From Odobenus rosmarus divergens (Eukaryota > Chordata > Mammalia > Carnivora > Odobenidae), in assembly GCF_000321225.1 (NCBI RefSeq), contig NW_004450276.1, forward strand, positions 4,842,620-4,906,619: 64,000 nucleotides of DNA. The letters run 5' to 3'. Position numbers and translations under genes: made by a program. Positions within the stretch are counted from its first letter, which is position 1; every line of letters starts with the position of its first letter. The notes beneath the pieces were generated by a model. It saw nothing but the letters and a program-made list of their open reading frames with translations, had not been told where the DNA came from and searched no databases. Shown here piece after piece: positions 11,216 to 23,400 of this stretch.

Positions 11216-12430
11216 TATTAGCATAAAAAATGATTACTTTCCATCTCTAGGCTTCCAGGTAATTTATTAACAAACATAGTAACTGCAATGGGCGACCAGA
11301 CAACCATTTTCTTCTTTAATTTCCATCCACAGGAATTGGTTGTTATTGTTGTTATTCTCAAACTGTTAAGATGCTTTCATTGGGAGGAAAACTCAAAACA
11401 ACATGCTCTATAGCACGTTTCTGAAAAGGCTGTGACCGTGAAATCTGTTGACAAGAGTGTGACTTCAATCTATTGATGCTACAGTAATGAATACACATGG
11501 AAACTGGACACTTTCAATTAAAAATTCAAAACCACACACTCTTTTAGTGAGGAATCCCTAAAATTAATTAATTAGTAAAGCTAATGACTGTGGACCCATA
11601 GGATAATTTTTATCAGTGCCACTATTTTATTAATTCCCACAGAAGTGGAAATGGACAAAGCAGACTGAAAGAAAATCAACATCCTTAGTGTCTGTGAAGT
11701 AAACATTTTAAAGCAAATTTAACTTCATTTGCTTTAAAATGTTTTCTCTTTTTTGCTTCGTTCCAACTTCAGAATAATTCCAACGTTACCAGCACAGGCA
11801 GAGCTTGGCTGAAAGTTTAGAGAGACCACTTGAGTTTTCCAGGTCAGCACAAAATCCCACATACAGAAAGTGAAGCCACGATTCTCCATCTTGGTTCAAT
11901 GTAAATGTCTTGAGCACCTGCTAAGTAAGAAGATGGTAGCAGGATGGCTCCAATTCCTCTGGCTCTGTCTACTTCTCCACAGATATCTCTACAGTCAATT
12001 TTCTGATGGGAATAGGAGGCGAAGGAGAAGTGAATGGAAGGATGCAGTCACTGGCAAATCCTAAGGCACATTCTCCTAGCTGGATGCAATCCACCCAGGA
12101 TAAATGATGCAGCTTTTTAGAATAAACTGGCTCACTCACTTAAATGAACCTTTGGGCTAATGGCTTCCCTAAGGCTCCCAATTGTTTCCCTGAATTGATG
12201 GAACTGACTGGCTATTTTGGTATCACACAAATCCATTACTCTCCGTACCTATCAAGCCATAAAATAAATGGTTTCATTTTAATGCATATAGCCTTCCCAA
12301 GCTAAAAGAAAGAAGGGCATCACAGTCCTTAAAACTGCTTTTGCCAAGAATTGCAAATGCATTTTTCAATATCATTCTTCTCTGGCAAAATAATAATAAT
12401 AATAATAGTGTAAAAATAAAAATATGCTAA
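11216..12430. other. Intergenic; holds an 18-bp inverted repeat
   Basis: No gene was recognised. The inverted repeat at 11701-11744 is listed separately. A short AAT microsatellite (about 12388-12407) sits near the end. Confidence 0.4.
11701..11744. repeat. Perfect 18-bp inverted repeat with 8-base spacer
   Basis: AAACATTTTAAAGCAAAT at 11701-11718 is the exact reverse complement of ATTTGCTTTAAAATGTTT at 11727-11744. The spacer is TTAACTTC. Pairing is interrupted just outside the arms. Confidence 0.95.
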
Positions 12431-12434
12431 AAAG

Positions 12435-12580
12435 AGCACTAGATAAGATACGGTTCAAATCATGTCATTGCCACCAACTAGCTCTAGGACCCAACAGAAA
12501 GCCTCCTCTTCATTTTTGTGGTGAATCTGTGCTTCTAAGATACTTAACTGTGCCACTTTGGCTAAATAAATGTGCTATTG
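12435..12580 (+). mobile_element. MIR fragment
   Basis: Decayed MIR-like block (GGTTCAAATCATGTCATTGCCACCAACTAG, then CCTCTTCATTTTTGTGGTGA). Confidence 0.45.
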
Positions 12581-12999
12581 CCTAAGCTTTAACAGATATT
12601 AGAATATCAAGTTACGTCTGAAATTTTTTGTTGTGAGAATGTGAATCACAGGATTTTAGTTCCTGACCCAAGTAACAGAATGTCTAGGCTAAACAAATGT
12701 GCTTTTAGATTTTCCAATTCCCAGAGAAGCTGCTTACATTTGGTAAATCACAGGAAGCCACATTGGAGAGCTAATTAAAAACCCAGAACTGGTTTTGGCT
12801 TTACTGCTATGACTACTGATCCCTATGGCTTTTTAGTTGTTGTTGGTTCTTCATTGCTTTGGGTTACATTTCTTGGCCTTTGTGATTTATTTGGTCCGAA
12901 AAAAGAGAAGAGAAAATAAACTAATATTTACCAAATGAATAATATTTGTTGCATTCCTAATCTGTTTCTGGAGGGGGGAAAAGTGACATTGCCAGTTTT

Positions 13000-13115
13000 C
13001 AAAAGAATTCTGTGGGAAAGAGATCATTTTCCCAAGGTCATCCAGTCATAAGTAGTAGAACTGGGACCTGAACACAGGCCTCTCTGGCCACAAAATTCAT
13101 TTTCCACTTTGTGAT
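13000..13115 (-). mobile_element. MIR fragment
   Basis: Antisense MIR: TTTTCCCAAGGTCATCCAGTC followed by AGTAGAACTGGGACCTGAAC and CAGGCCTCTCTGGC, the usual antisense MIR order. Confidence 0.65.
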
Positions 13116-15845
13116 GCAAAATGACATTGGCAAATATCAGAGCAAATGTTGACCTCAACATGGTCTCCTTTCTTCAAAATATGCCACCAACAGGCTCATG
13201 TCTGAAGCCCTAGATTCCATATTATTGATGTGGTCGATTGATTATATCAGCTCATTGATATGCTATACTGATCCCCATTAAAATAACAATTGCTGTAGGA
13301 GAACACAGTAAGCGGCTAATTATTCCCATTTCGCTTTCATCTTTGTGTGCATTTTATCAAGCCTTTTCCAAATAAATGGATACTGGCAAAGGTCTGTATA
13401 TTAGAAAAGCTCTTTGCGAAGTGATGAGGACACACAGATGTTCCCGGACTGGAAGAACTCATGGTTTAGGGGGTGCTAACAGAAATATAAATCTTTGCTC
13501 TGCAACTGTTCACAATCAAAGGTCTGTAATAGAAGATTCTAGAAAGTGATATAGGGATACAGAAATGAGTTGAAGAAGGTTTTAATTAAATGACAACAAA
13601 AGTCATTGGAGGATTGGAATGGATGTTGTCATTTTCTTCATGAGGAGTCATTAAAGAGAAAATATATTAGGGTCCCAGTAGAAAGAAAAGATGTCGTTCT
13701 CAAATTGGGTATGTTGAGGAGAGTATAACCAAGGGACAACTTATGAAGTAAGGGCAGAGGCAGGGACCCACAAGGGATAATGCACCAACCCAGACTATTT
13801 ATAGCAGTGCATCACCACCTCTAGACTTGAAAGGGTGGAAGGAAAGAGTGGTGCTGAACACGTGGACAGAAAGGGCCCCTGGACAGGAGCCGTGCCCTCA
13901 GTCTGGAGATACCGCCCACTGTTAGTGACTGAACTTGGAGGGAGGAACAAAAATGAATACCTCAGCTTCACTCTCCTCCCTCCCATCTCCTGCTGGTGCT
14001 TTCCACCGGGCAGATCCAATGAGAAGCCATAGACCAAAGGAACCAGTCTATGTAGTTTGAACAATCTAGGCTTCTAGGACAGAAAGGGGTTAGAATATGA
14101 CTCTGGATGGGGGCCAACAGAGACTATTCCAACAGACACTATTCTGACAGAGAGGTAGGAATGTACTTTGTAAACATCCAGCATAGTGAGGAAGTAGGAC
14201 AGAGTCTTAGGTAGCAAAGTGTGGCCCTGAACCCTAGCATTACAACTGGTTAGAGCCACGTGGTGATTTTAGAAACAATGAGAAAGGATATGGCACTGCT
14301 GATTGCACACTTGAAGCCGATAGTCCTATCTGCACAGCTCATGGAAAAAACTCCATCTTTTCGAGGGAACAATGTAGGGGAAATAATGACCCACTTCTAT
14401 TTGGAGAAAGAATGATAATATATTTTAAAGTCCTTTATCAAAGGGAGAAGAGAATAATTCATCAGAAAGCTATGTTCCCACCATCTACATACACACAGAT
14501 AGAAGGACTGCCAACCAAATTACCAGGGCTGAAAAGAATTTATGCAATCATTGCATTTTTTGAAAACTAAAAATACACTTTCCCCTGAAACTAAAAATAA
14601 TAGAAGAAAAAAAAAAAACTTAAGGCAGAGATTCAGACTTTAGAGATTGTACCAGTTTCAGATGATGTCAGATTTAAAAGTTTTATTGTTTCATGGAATT
14701 AACTAGAATCAACCAGTTTTATACACAATCGAAAGTTCTTACATAATGTTTCACTTCATGAAGAGTCTTCTTGTTTGTTATTTTTTCTTTACCACATACG
14801 CATACTTGCAGAAATTCTGATGACTTAAGAAACTACTAGAATTCTAGGTTTACAATAATTGAGAAGTATGGTTCCAAACAGAATAGGCACACTCCTTCCC
14901 ATTTAGGGCCGCCTCTGTTGAAAAAATCACACCTCCTAACCAATGACCAAGACTGTTCTGGAAGTTTAATTGCCCAAAAAAACAAATTCAACATATCTCA
15001 GAAATCAGAGTCAGAAATTCATTTTCCTTCAGAGCAGCCTGATTAGTCACACTGCAGTAGCCCTGTGTGGTCTCCAAGAAGATAGATTAAACCATCTCCC
15101 CATGACCTCTAAACTCCCCTGAATCAGGAAACCCTCTTAGTCACGTGTGATCAGATGAGCTCTGTACAAATGCTTCAAGAGTGTGTAAATACCCAGAAGA
15201 TTTTAACCAATGTCTTGGACCAGCTGAGCTCAGTTAGCAGGAGCAGGAAGCAACTTTCTCTCCTTTACTCTCTTTAGACTGCTCGGGTAGATCCCCCTTT
15301 CCCACCCTGATATGGAAAGAGCCCATAATTTTTTCAAGGTCTTCTTGACCTCGGTATTAATAAATAAATATTAATAAATGACCCATAATCAGTTATTAAA
15401 ATTTTCCATTTGTCATCTCATTATTAACTCCCCCCCTTCTCCACAGCTTAGACCTTATCCACATTCAAATACCTGGAGTAGAATTTTTTTTCTCCTCCCT
15501 CAATGTCCTCCCCCAACTCAGGAGCTGCTTCTGATTCCTCTAGGAGTGGTTCTGAGGTGGCCAGGTGTTGGTATCCTCTGTATGGAAGGTGCTCAAATGG
15601 TGACTCTTCTCCCACGCAGCTGGAGGTGGCTGTGGGGCTGTGACCGTCTCTTAGCCACCTTCTTAGCAAGTCCTGCAAATGTAAGTGCCAACCCTGGTCT
15701 TTAATATGTGTTATTCTCAGCCAAAAAAAAGCCAAGACCAGAAAAGTCCCACTTAACATTCTTTTATATCATTAAATCTACCTGTGTGCTGGGGGTGGGG
15801 AGGGGGGAATGGAAGTTGTAAGGTGTCAGGGTATCATGACAGCAG
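13116..15845. other. Intergenic, nothing recognised
   Basis: Short frames overlap on both strands (13795-14064 and 15378-15759) without recognisable domains. A C-run occurs at about 15429-15435. No repeat family was identified. Confidence 0.4.
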
Positions 15846-15849
15846 CTTT

Positions 15850-15995
15850 GCCCTTGGCATCAGAACACCTGCTGGACTCCTTCCCTGGAATAGTTACTGG
15901 CTACGTTAGCCTGATCAAGTCAATGAACTTGTCTAAGCCTTAGTTACTTCATCTATATTCTGTACTTGGTTGGATAACGACATCTCAAAGTTCTT
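15850..15995 (+). mobile_element. MIR fragment
   Basis: Sense MIR: CAAGTCAATGAACTTGTCTAAGCCTTAGTTACTTCATCTA corresponds to the conserved MIR segment with the usual cttgggcaagt...cctcagtttcctcatct pattern. Confidence 0.6.
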
Positions 15996-15999
15996 TCCC

Positions 16000-16890
16000 A
16001 TATCTAGTATATTAGATTCCTATGAAATTGTAACTGCAAATATTACATAGTCCCAAAGTATTAGAAATGTTCCAGCCCACTTAGTAGGAGAGTTCCACAA
16101 AGTATCTCTCTGACATGTCAGAACTCGCATCCGGGCAGATGTAGAGCATGAACCCATCAAGCTCAAGAATCTGGAATTTGGGCTGTTTTCTAAAACCCCA
16201 CTGCTTAGCACATTGTGCCCTTTCTTTACAAATATCTAGTACCATCAGTGTTTTCTTTTCCTATGCTTGGTGATATTTACATGGGTTTTTACCTGATACT
16301 TTTTTTAAAGTATTTTCAAAAGATATCCAAACCAGATTTACAAAATAAAAATCCCCCATCTCGTGGACTCAAGTTGTCAGAAAATATAAAACTCTGCAAT
16401 GTGCAGACACCATGGTTTTCTGACCTGAAACTGTCAGTCAGTTCTTTTCCATCTGCCTCAATACCCAATTCTACCCTAATCCAATTATGATTCATTAATT
16501 ATCAAAATAAAAGAAACAGAGTTTGTTGAAGGATATTCTTCTTCATTGCTCATTTCAGGAGCATCGTGAAAAAAGCAAATAACTCAAAAAAGAAAATGAA
16601 AAAAGATGTGTATTAATAGCATTAAGAAAGTGCTAGGTAAAGACCACCCTTGAGAGACAAGATCCCACTGTTAGGACTTTTGATTAAATCAGACCATAGC
16701 TCATACGGCTGGTTAGGTATGTGCCATTCTGGGAGCACACTTATTGTTAAATCTCAGCACTCTTTTGTAATGAAATAGATACCAGAAACATACTGGAAAA
16801 ATTACCTAGCCACATAAATTCAGACTACATTGCGTACAAACTAAAGACAAATATACCACACTATTATCAAAAGAAGCAGTATGAGCAATA
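16000..16890. other. Intergenic, nothing recognised
   Basis: No gene or repeat family was recognised. The frame at 16215-16490 has no known domain. Confidence 0.35.
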
Positions 16891-16894
16891 GAAA

Positions 16895-16978
16895 CCACTC
16901 CAAACCACCAAATTAGGAGTTCCTGGCCCATCTGTTTGACTTGGAGTAATTTATTTAACTTCTCTGGGCCACAAATGC
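16895..16978 (+). mobile_element. MIR fragment
   Basis: GACTTGGAGTAATTTATTTAACTTCTCTGGGCC matches the sense MIR core. Confidence 0.5.
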
Positions 16979-16984
16979 TACCTT

Positions 16985-17961
16985 TTAAAATTTTCCCATC
17001 AACTTATCCAATTTATCCAGTCATTCCAACACCTTTCCTTTTAAAGTGCATTGGCTCCTTTGTCAAAATCAATTGACCGTATAAACATAGGATTATTTCT
17101 AGACTATTCTGATGCCATTGTCATAATGTTTTGGTTGCCATAATTTTAAAGTCTTGAAATCAAGTATTGTTAAGTCCTCCAGCTCTTGTTATTTTGCAAG
17201 ATTGCTTTGACTATTCTAGGTCCTTTGCATTTCCATATAAATTTTAGAATCAGCTCATCGATTTTGACCCCAAAATTCTGTATTTTGAATATGTTGAATG
17301 AAATTAGGAAGAATGGATGCCTTAGCAAATATTGAGTTTTCCAGTCCATGAACAGCAATATTTCATAGTTTTCAGTAAAGCAATCTCACACATTGTTTTG
17401 CACATTTTTTGTTAAATTTATCTCTAAGAATTTTAAGATTTATGCTCTTGCAAATGTTTTTTAAATTTTTGCTTTCCAAGTGTTTGTTACTATTTAGAGA
17501 AATATATTTGATCTTTGCACAATGACCTTGTATCCTGAGAATTTGTTCATTCTACTTGTGATTTTGCATCTTCCTGAGGGTTTTTTTTTTTTTTACCATA
17601 TGTAAACATGTCATCTGCAAATGCAAATAAGACAGTTTTGTTTCTTCCTTTCTAGTATTGGATCTTTTATTCCTTTTTCTTGTTTTATTGCACTGTGTCC
17701 TTCAATACAATATGGGATATAGAAGTGGGGAGAGCATGTGTCCCTTGTCCTGTTCCCAAAAATATTCAAGTTTCCCTTTCAGATTTTTGTAGGTGCCCTT
17801 TTCCAGATTGAGAACATTTCCTTCTATTTCTAGTTTGCTGAAAGTTTGTAATTATAAATAGGCTTTGAATTTTTCAAATGCCTTTTCTAAAATTTGAAAT
17901 GATTTAAAATAATCATACGATTTTTTTTTTCTTTCTTCCATTAATTCTTGGTTATAATGCA
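16985..17961 (-). mobile_element. L1M fragment, antisense, first segment
   Basis: Plus-strand blocks are complements of L1 ORF2: CATTGGCTCCTTTGTCAAAATC, GATTGCTTTGACTATTCTAGG, ATTTATCTCTAAGAATTTTA, ATTCTACTTGTGATTTTGCA, CATGTCATCTGCAAATG (the region around the reverse-transcriptase FADD site) and CTAGTATTGGATCTTTTATT. It has many indels. It continues at 18347 beyond an LTR insertion. Confidence 0.8.
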
Positions 17962-18346
17962 TATTGGTTTCGTAGGGCTGCAGACTGGGTGGTTTAAGAG
18001 ACAGAAATTCATTTCCTCACAGTTCTGGAGATCAAGGTGTCAGTAGGTGAGATTTCTTCTGCAGACCACGAAGGAAGGATCTATTCCTGGTATCTCTTCG
18101 TGGCTTGCACACGGTCATCATCTTCCTGGGTCAACCCAGTGCCTTCCTTCTGTGGATGTCTGTGTCCAAATCTCACCTTAGCAGAACACAAGTCACACTG
18201 GAGTAAGGTTCCCCTAATGACCTCGTTGTAACCTAATTACTTCTTTAAAAACCCTGACTCTAAATATAGTCACATTCTAAGGTATTGGGTGTTAGGACTT
18301 CAACATATAAATTTGGTAATAGGACACAACTCAGCCCATAAACATG
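17962..18346 (-). mobile_element. MLT1 solo LTR inserted in an L1
   Basis: Antisense MLT1: TAGGGCTGCAGACTGGGTGG, CCTCACAGTTCTGGAGATCA, CCAAATCTCACCTTAGC, TAATGACCTCGTTGTAACCT, AGTCACATTCTAAGGTATTG, GACTTCAACATATAAATTTGG, CAACTCAGCCCATAAACA. A 5-bp direct repeat ATGCA flanks it (17957-17961 and 18347-18351), as expected for an LTR element. The exact ends are uncertain by a few bases. Confidence 0.75.
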
Positions 18347-18500
18347 ATGCAGTATCCTTTTATATGTTGCTCCATTCTATTTGCTAACATTTGGTTAAGG
18401 ATTTTTTGCATTTATATTCATGAGGAATATTGGTCTATAATCATAATTTCTTGATTTCCTCATTAGGTGATCAGTCTTCTCTCAACTCTAATATTCAATG
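18347..18500 (-). mobile_element. L1M fragment, antisense, second segment
   Basis: Continues the antisense L1: TTTGCTAACATTTGGTTAAGGATTTTTTGCATTTATATTCATGAGGAATATTGGTCTATA is the complement of the ORF2 palm region. It is separated from the first segment by the LTR. Confidence 0.75.
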
Positions 18501-18624
18501 ATAATACAATCCTGAGAACAGTGCTATGCAATGCTCATTTTGCCTAAGAGAACTACCAAGAGAGAAGTTTAACATGCAAAATGGTGTGGCCAGTTCAGCT
18601 GCACAAGGGCATACGGAACTATCA

Positions 18625-18745
18625 TGTTTTGCTCAGCAAACAGTCATTAATGGCTACTGCATGCTAGGATCTGGGATTCAAAAGCAAAGACAAACCCTTT
18701 GTCTTCCAAGTGCTCACAACCTAACAGAGAAAACGACAGACTTCA
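18625..18745 (-). mobile_element. L2 3' end fragment
   Basis: Antisense L2: AATGGCTACTGCATGCTAGGATCTGGGATTCAAAAGC, with TTGTCTTCCAAGTGCTCACAAC. Confidence 0.5.
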
Positions 18746-19735
18746 GATGACATCTAATCCAAATAGTGAAGTGGAAGACACAGCTGAGAACCAGCTCAGA
18801 CTCCAAAACGATGAGGATAAAGATATGAGTATGCTTATAAATAAGAAAATAGAAATCAAGGAGAAATCCCAAGTTTCCAAAGACCCCAATGAGTGGAACA
18901 GACGTAATGATGAAAGAAATGTAGGAACTTTGTAGCCTTGCTCATGGAGATTACACACCCCCGTGTCCATGCGTTTTGCACACCCGCAATGTCCTCCACT
19001 ACCTGCCTTTTGACTACACTGTAGAGCCCACATCAAAGACATTTAACCAAATTGCTAATTGTTACAGCAACAACACATTTGCAAAACTACCCTTTTCACA
19101 ATTTTTCACATATCCCAATGTCTCCTTATGATATCTATATATGGGTGAGTCTATATTTTATTATGGTTGGAAGCACCTGGTCTTTGATTTATTAGCTTAC
19201 TAATACTAGATTATCAAATTGGCTGGAGTTAACAGTGTTTCAAACTTCAGTACAGTCCTGACAGTTAGTAAGGGAGTGAGATATCTGTTAATGGAAAACA
19301 TGCTCCAGGAAATAGCTGCCTGATGCACAGCATCTGTCTGCCACGTGTGAGATGGCAGGAATGACTTATAGGGAATGGAAATAGATTGTCAGATCTCAAT
19401 GTGCCATCCTATGAGATGGGTGTCTGGTTCACTGTGTCTTCTTTTAAATGCGATTACTCTGAGAACACAGCTGAGGAAAACTCAAAGCAATTCTATTTTG
19501 CAACGGAGTCTTAGCCAGGGAACTTAGTTTGATATCAAGAATCATTATCCAGAGACTGGCTCCCAGGTGATCTTTCTCTGTTCACCAGACTATTAGGTTT
19601 TAAGTGACTGGCTTAATATGCCACAGTGTCTGTCTTGTCTGACCTAGACTCCTGTGGTCTGGAAGGGTGACTGTATCTTCCAAATGTCTATCATCTATAG
19701 CCAGGAAGACTCAGGGCTAGGGTGGCCTGATCTGT
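18746..19735. other. Intergenic, nothing recognised
   Basis: Overlapping short frames at 18699-19042 run on opposite strands and show no domain. No repeat family was identified. Confidence 0.35.
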
Positions 19736-19739
19736 ATAA

Positions 19740-19850
19740 ATGGCTGCAGCGACAGTCACAGAACATCTGGTTCTCTATCAGCTTCATCACTAACCAGCTG
19801 TCTCATCTTGAGACAGACACTTATAATCTCTATTAAACTGGTTTCCATTC
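19740..19850 (+). mobile_element. MIR fragment
   Basis: Decayed sense MIR: CATCACTAACCAGCTGTCTCATCTTGAGACAGACACTTATAATCTC. Confidence 0.45.
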
Positions 19851-19868
19851 TAGAGGAATTCCCACATC

Positions 19869-19903
19869 ATAAACACCTCCTAGAGAAGTGTAGAGGTGTT
19901 TAT
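19869..19903. repeat. Perfect 11-bp inverted repeat (hairpin)
   Basis: ATAAACACCTC at 19869-19879 is the exact reverse complement of GAGGTGTTTAT at 19893-19903. The spacer is 13 bases. Confidence 0.9.
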
Positions 19904-20414
19904 AGTATAGCACTCTAGCCAGATATATTTGACCCGAGATGGGTTGTTGTTGTTTTTTTTTTTCATGAAATATTGCTTGAAATGATGACAACTCTTTATG
20001 ATACTGGTTTGGGAAATGCTAACCTATCCATGACACTAACCTGTCCATAAACAATGGGCCTGACTCCTCGGTTACCTCTATGTAATAATATGTGTATTCA
20101 TAAAGCAAGACTGGATCAAGCAGGGCTCAGGGATCCCAACTTCAAGGGCCTGGCTACTGATTTTTTGGCTTGAAGAGTAAATAGGGAAATCTGTGACTGT
20201 CAACCTTTCCAGATATGTTAGCTATGGGGGTTACCATGAGTAAGAGCAAGCAGAGGAAAGAATAGAAGGATGTTATTAAATCCTATTTGAATGAAAGATA
20301 GTATGACCATTGACACAGATGATACAACTGAAGAAAAGCTGCCAGGATTAGGCAAGCAAAATTGTTTCTCTCCAACTCGGGCAAGCCCCAACGGACAAAG
20401 ACAAGGGCTGTATT

Positions 20415-20515
20415 TCTTTGGAGCTGTAGAATGACACAGTGGATGAAACAAGGACTCGAGCCTCAGACAGACCTGCGTGAAAGCTTTGCTCTGTCACTCG
20501 GGCTAGCTGTGGAGG
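20415..20515 (+). mobile_element. MIR fragment
   Basis: GACACAGTGGATGAAACAAGGACTCGAGCCTCAGACAGACCTGCGTG resembles the tRNA-derived head of MIR, followed by CTCTGTCACTCGGGCTAGCTGTGG. Confidence 0.5.
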
Positions 20516-20519
20516 AGGT

Positions 20520-20965
20520 ATGTTTGTGAGTGAGGGCACAGCTTGAGGCGGGAGTATGACCTAACACAAGGCCTAATGGATTTGTACAAGTTAGCCAAGA
20601 GAAGAAAGAGGGGACATTCAAGGCCAAAGGAACAACACACTTGAAGGCCTGTGGAGAGAGTATGGCATGTCTGAGACCACAGAAGCAGCTCGGTGGGGCA
20701 GGAGGATAGAGCTGAGGGAGCAGAGTGGGGAAACACGAGGCTGGAGAGGTGAACAGATGCCAACAGGCCCTAAGACGGTTGGGCTTCATCCCAAGGGCGA
20801 CGGTCCCAGTGGAGGGAAATGACATAAGTAAGACGTGGTTGGGGAAAGAAATGACTAGATTCTCTATGTGTATCATTAGATCCCAGGAAAAGAGAGGGCC
20901 AAGTCAAGAATGGCGTCCAGTTTTCTGGATTAGGCAGTTGGGTGAATGGAAGCAAAAGCTGGAAT
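20520..20965. repeat. Old interspersed repeat, family not recognised
   Basis: Contains blocks that recur in mammalian genomes (GGCCAAAGGAACAACACACT, GGGCTTCATCCCAAGGGCGA, GGGCCAAGTCAAGAATGGCG, CAGTTTTCTGGATTAGGCAGTTGGGTGAATGG). I cannot assign the family. Frames on both strands here (up to 137 residues) are not genes. Confidence 0.4.
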
Positions 20966-20969
20966 GTAG

Positions 20970-23210
20970 ACAATGAGCAAAGTTGAGATCAAAGCGCAGT
21001 ATCGCCATAGATTCCAAATCAACAGCTTCTTGCGGCAATGGTAGCAGAACGAGTTGCAGATAAACAAACCGTTCCTTTCAGCTGCATGAAAATATCAGCA
21101 GCTCATCAATAAGTAAATGAGAGGACAAATGCTCGCCCCCATGCCATATTGAGTGTCACTCAAATTAAACAATTTAGATAATGGAGTGAGGTTGGAATCC
21201 TTCTACAAGACTCCAACCCAGGCCAGCCATCTAGAAAATATTTGTGGCATTATGGAATATTTTAGAAGCCAAATGTCTGCTTTGCTTGCTTAGCACGAGA
21301 AATTCGACGAGGCTGGAAAAGTTCAGCTCTACCAGCCAGAGTGTCGCAATACCCACGGGGTGGAAGTCACTGAAGGCAAAAGAAAACTTCCAGGCACTGA
21401 TTGTTAGGTGAGTAATAAACAGTCCAAGGAAGGACTCTGAGAGCTTCCAAATAGAACATCGTGGTGGCCCTGGTGGTGACTACAGTTTCAACAGGGTGTC
21501 GCTGCTAATGAGAAATGGAGTTTCTGAAAGCCTTTGTTTATTTTTTTTAAAGTAGCTCTTTAAACAGTTTTGAGGTTAAGAGCATAGAAGGCGCTCCGCC
21601 TTCCTGGGCAGAAGTCCCGGCTTGTGTGTTTCAGGGAGGGAGGGAGCACCATGGAAAGTGAGAACCTAGAGCGGGCCCACCTCCCCACTCACTGCGCATG
21701 CCTGTTTTGCTACAAGGTAGACTCTGGCTCGGTGTACGTGTTGCAGCCTTATTCAGAGTCCCTACGTAGCTGCTAAAAGGTTTGGTTTCTCTCTTTTCCT
21801 TCGCCCATAATTCTGCCATATGCTTTGGGTTTTGATGTCCTTGTGGTTCAGTTATATTTCTTATTTCTCTCACTTGGAGACCTAGGATGCCACCAGGATT
21901 TTTAAAATGTGGGCTCCTATTATCATCACCCCTTATCATCAAGTCACATTCAGGCATCAGTCTTGCGCTGGTTCTGCGTACTTTCCTCCCGGCAACTGCC
22001 AACCAAACTGCCTCCAGCTACAGTCACATCAAAGCTGAGTAGAATGAAGACGAGTTTTTCCGGAGTCAGAACATCTTCAGGGAAGATCCCTGCTGTATGT
22101 AGCAGGCATTTATTAGACATGGAGTCATACTGCAGGAAACATTCCTTATGAATCACGTTTAGCAAGTTACTAGAAAATGTACTTACATATTGTGTTGCTT
22201 TTTGGAAAAACTAAATGTGACAGCCTAATTGAAATGCAATATTTAATGATAATATGTAGAGCTCCATAAGGTAACTTTTATCCAGTGATTTGAGAGATTT
22301 CTTTCCTTCACCAACCACTCCCACATGAGATGTCCTCCACTGCATCTGATACTCAGACTCACATAAAAGATCCTAACCGTAGGATATAAGGACATGGCGT
22401 TATTTCTAATGCCTCAGCAGTAAACCTCAATGAAACCATCAACCCTTCAGTAATTCTTGCTCCCTGAAAAACATGAAGCTGGCAATAAATCTATAGGCAA
22501 AGGCCAGATCTACATTAGCAAACTGAAGCAGAGAATTAGAGCAATTATTTAAATAATTTATCATGAGCCTGGGGTAGGTAGCTGAATTGCTTAAATGAAT
22601 ATTTCAGGGAGAAAATGCATTTTTGGTAAAAGGCCTTTGAAGACTCTCTTGGCTCATTGCACATAGAACAGGAAAATCATTATAATGATGAAGTCTATGT
22701 GTATATGGAAGGTACCCCCTGCTGGAGCTTTGCTTTGAAAGTGCAAAACTATTCAAATATGTGATTTAGAATTTTTGGCATTTGGCTCAAAAAAAAAACC
22801 CAAAAAACCAAAACCCAAAAAACAAAACCGAGGAGGACCAAACAATGGTTTGATTACTTGGGATTCGGTCCTATCCATCATTCTTTCCTGGGTTCCATAA
22901 TGTAATGGCTCAGAGAAACGTCTGGTTATAATTTCCTTTCCTGCACTCAGCTCTAGGTGAACCCAAGGTCAACACTTACCCACTGCAGGAGAAAGAGAAA
23001 ATTTTGAAAGTTTTCCAAGGTGGGATGTTCCTCTGCTTTCTTCGGTGCTAACAAATCTCAGAAGGAAGGTTTTCAGTGATCTAGCTTTGTCTAACTCTTC
23101 CTATATCCCGGTCACACAGGTGCCTTGGTGTCATGCCCTCCAAACTGGCCAGGAGGGTACAGGACAGGGAAACAAGCTCCCTTTCCAAGCAAGGGACACT
23201 TCAGAGCCTT
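20970..23210. other. Intergenic, nothing recognised
   Basis: Includes an A/C-rich low-complexity run at 22787-22828. The frames at 21631-22165 overlap on both strands and have no recognised domain. Confidence 0.35.
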
Positions 23211-23212
23211 GC

Positions 23213-23367
23213 AACAAAACCTGTGGCTTGAGGACCAGCAGTATCAGCATCACCCGGGAGCTTGCTAGAAATACTGAGTCGTAGGCCCCACCCAGACCCA
23301 TTGATTCAGAAGTTGAACCAACTCCCAGAGGATTAACATTTTTTTTAAAGATTTTATTGATTTATTC

Positions 23368-23400
<33 letters not shown>

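Noticed and set aside
20463..20876. 137-residue minus-strand frame
   Set aside because: Lies in an old interspersed repeat, overlaps other frames in the same DNA, and has no domain.
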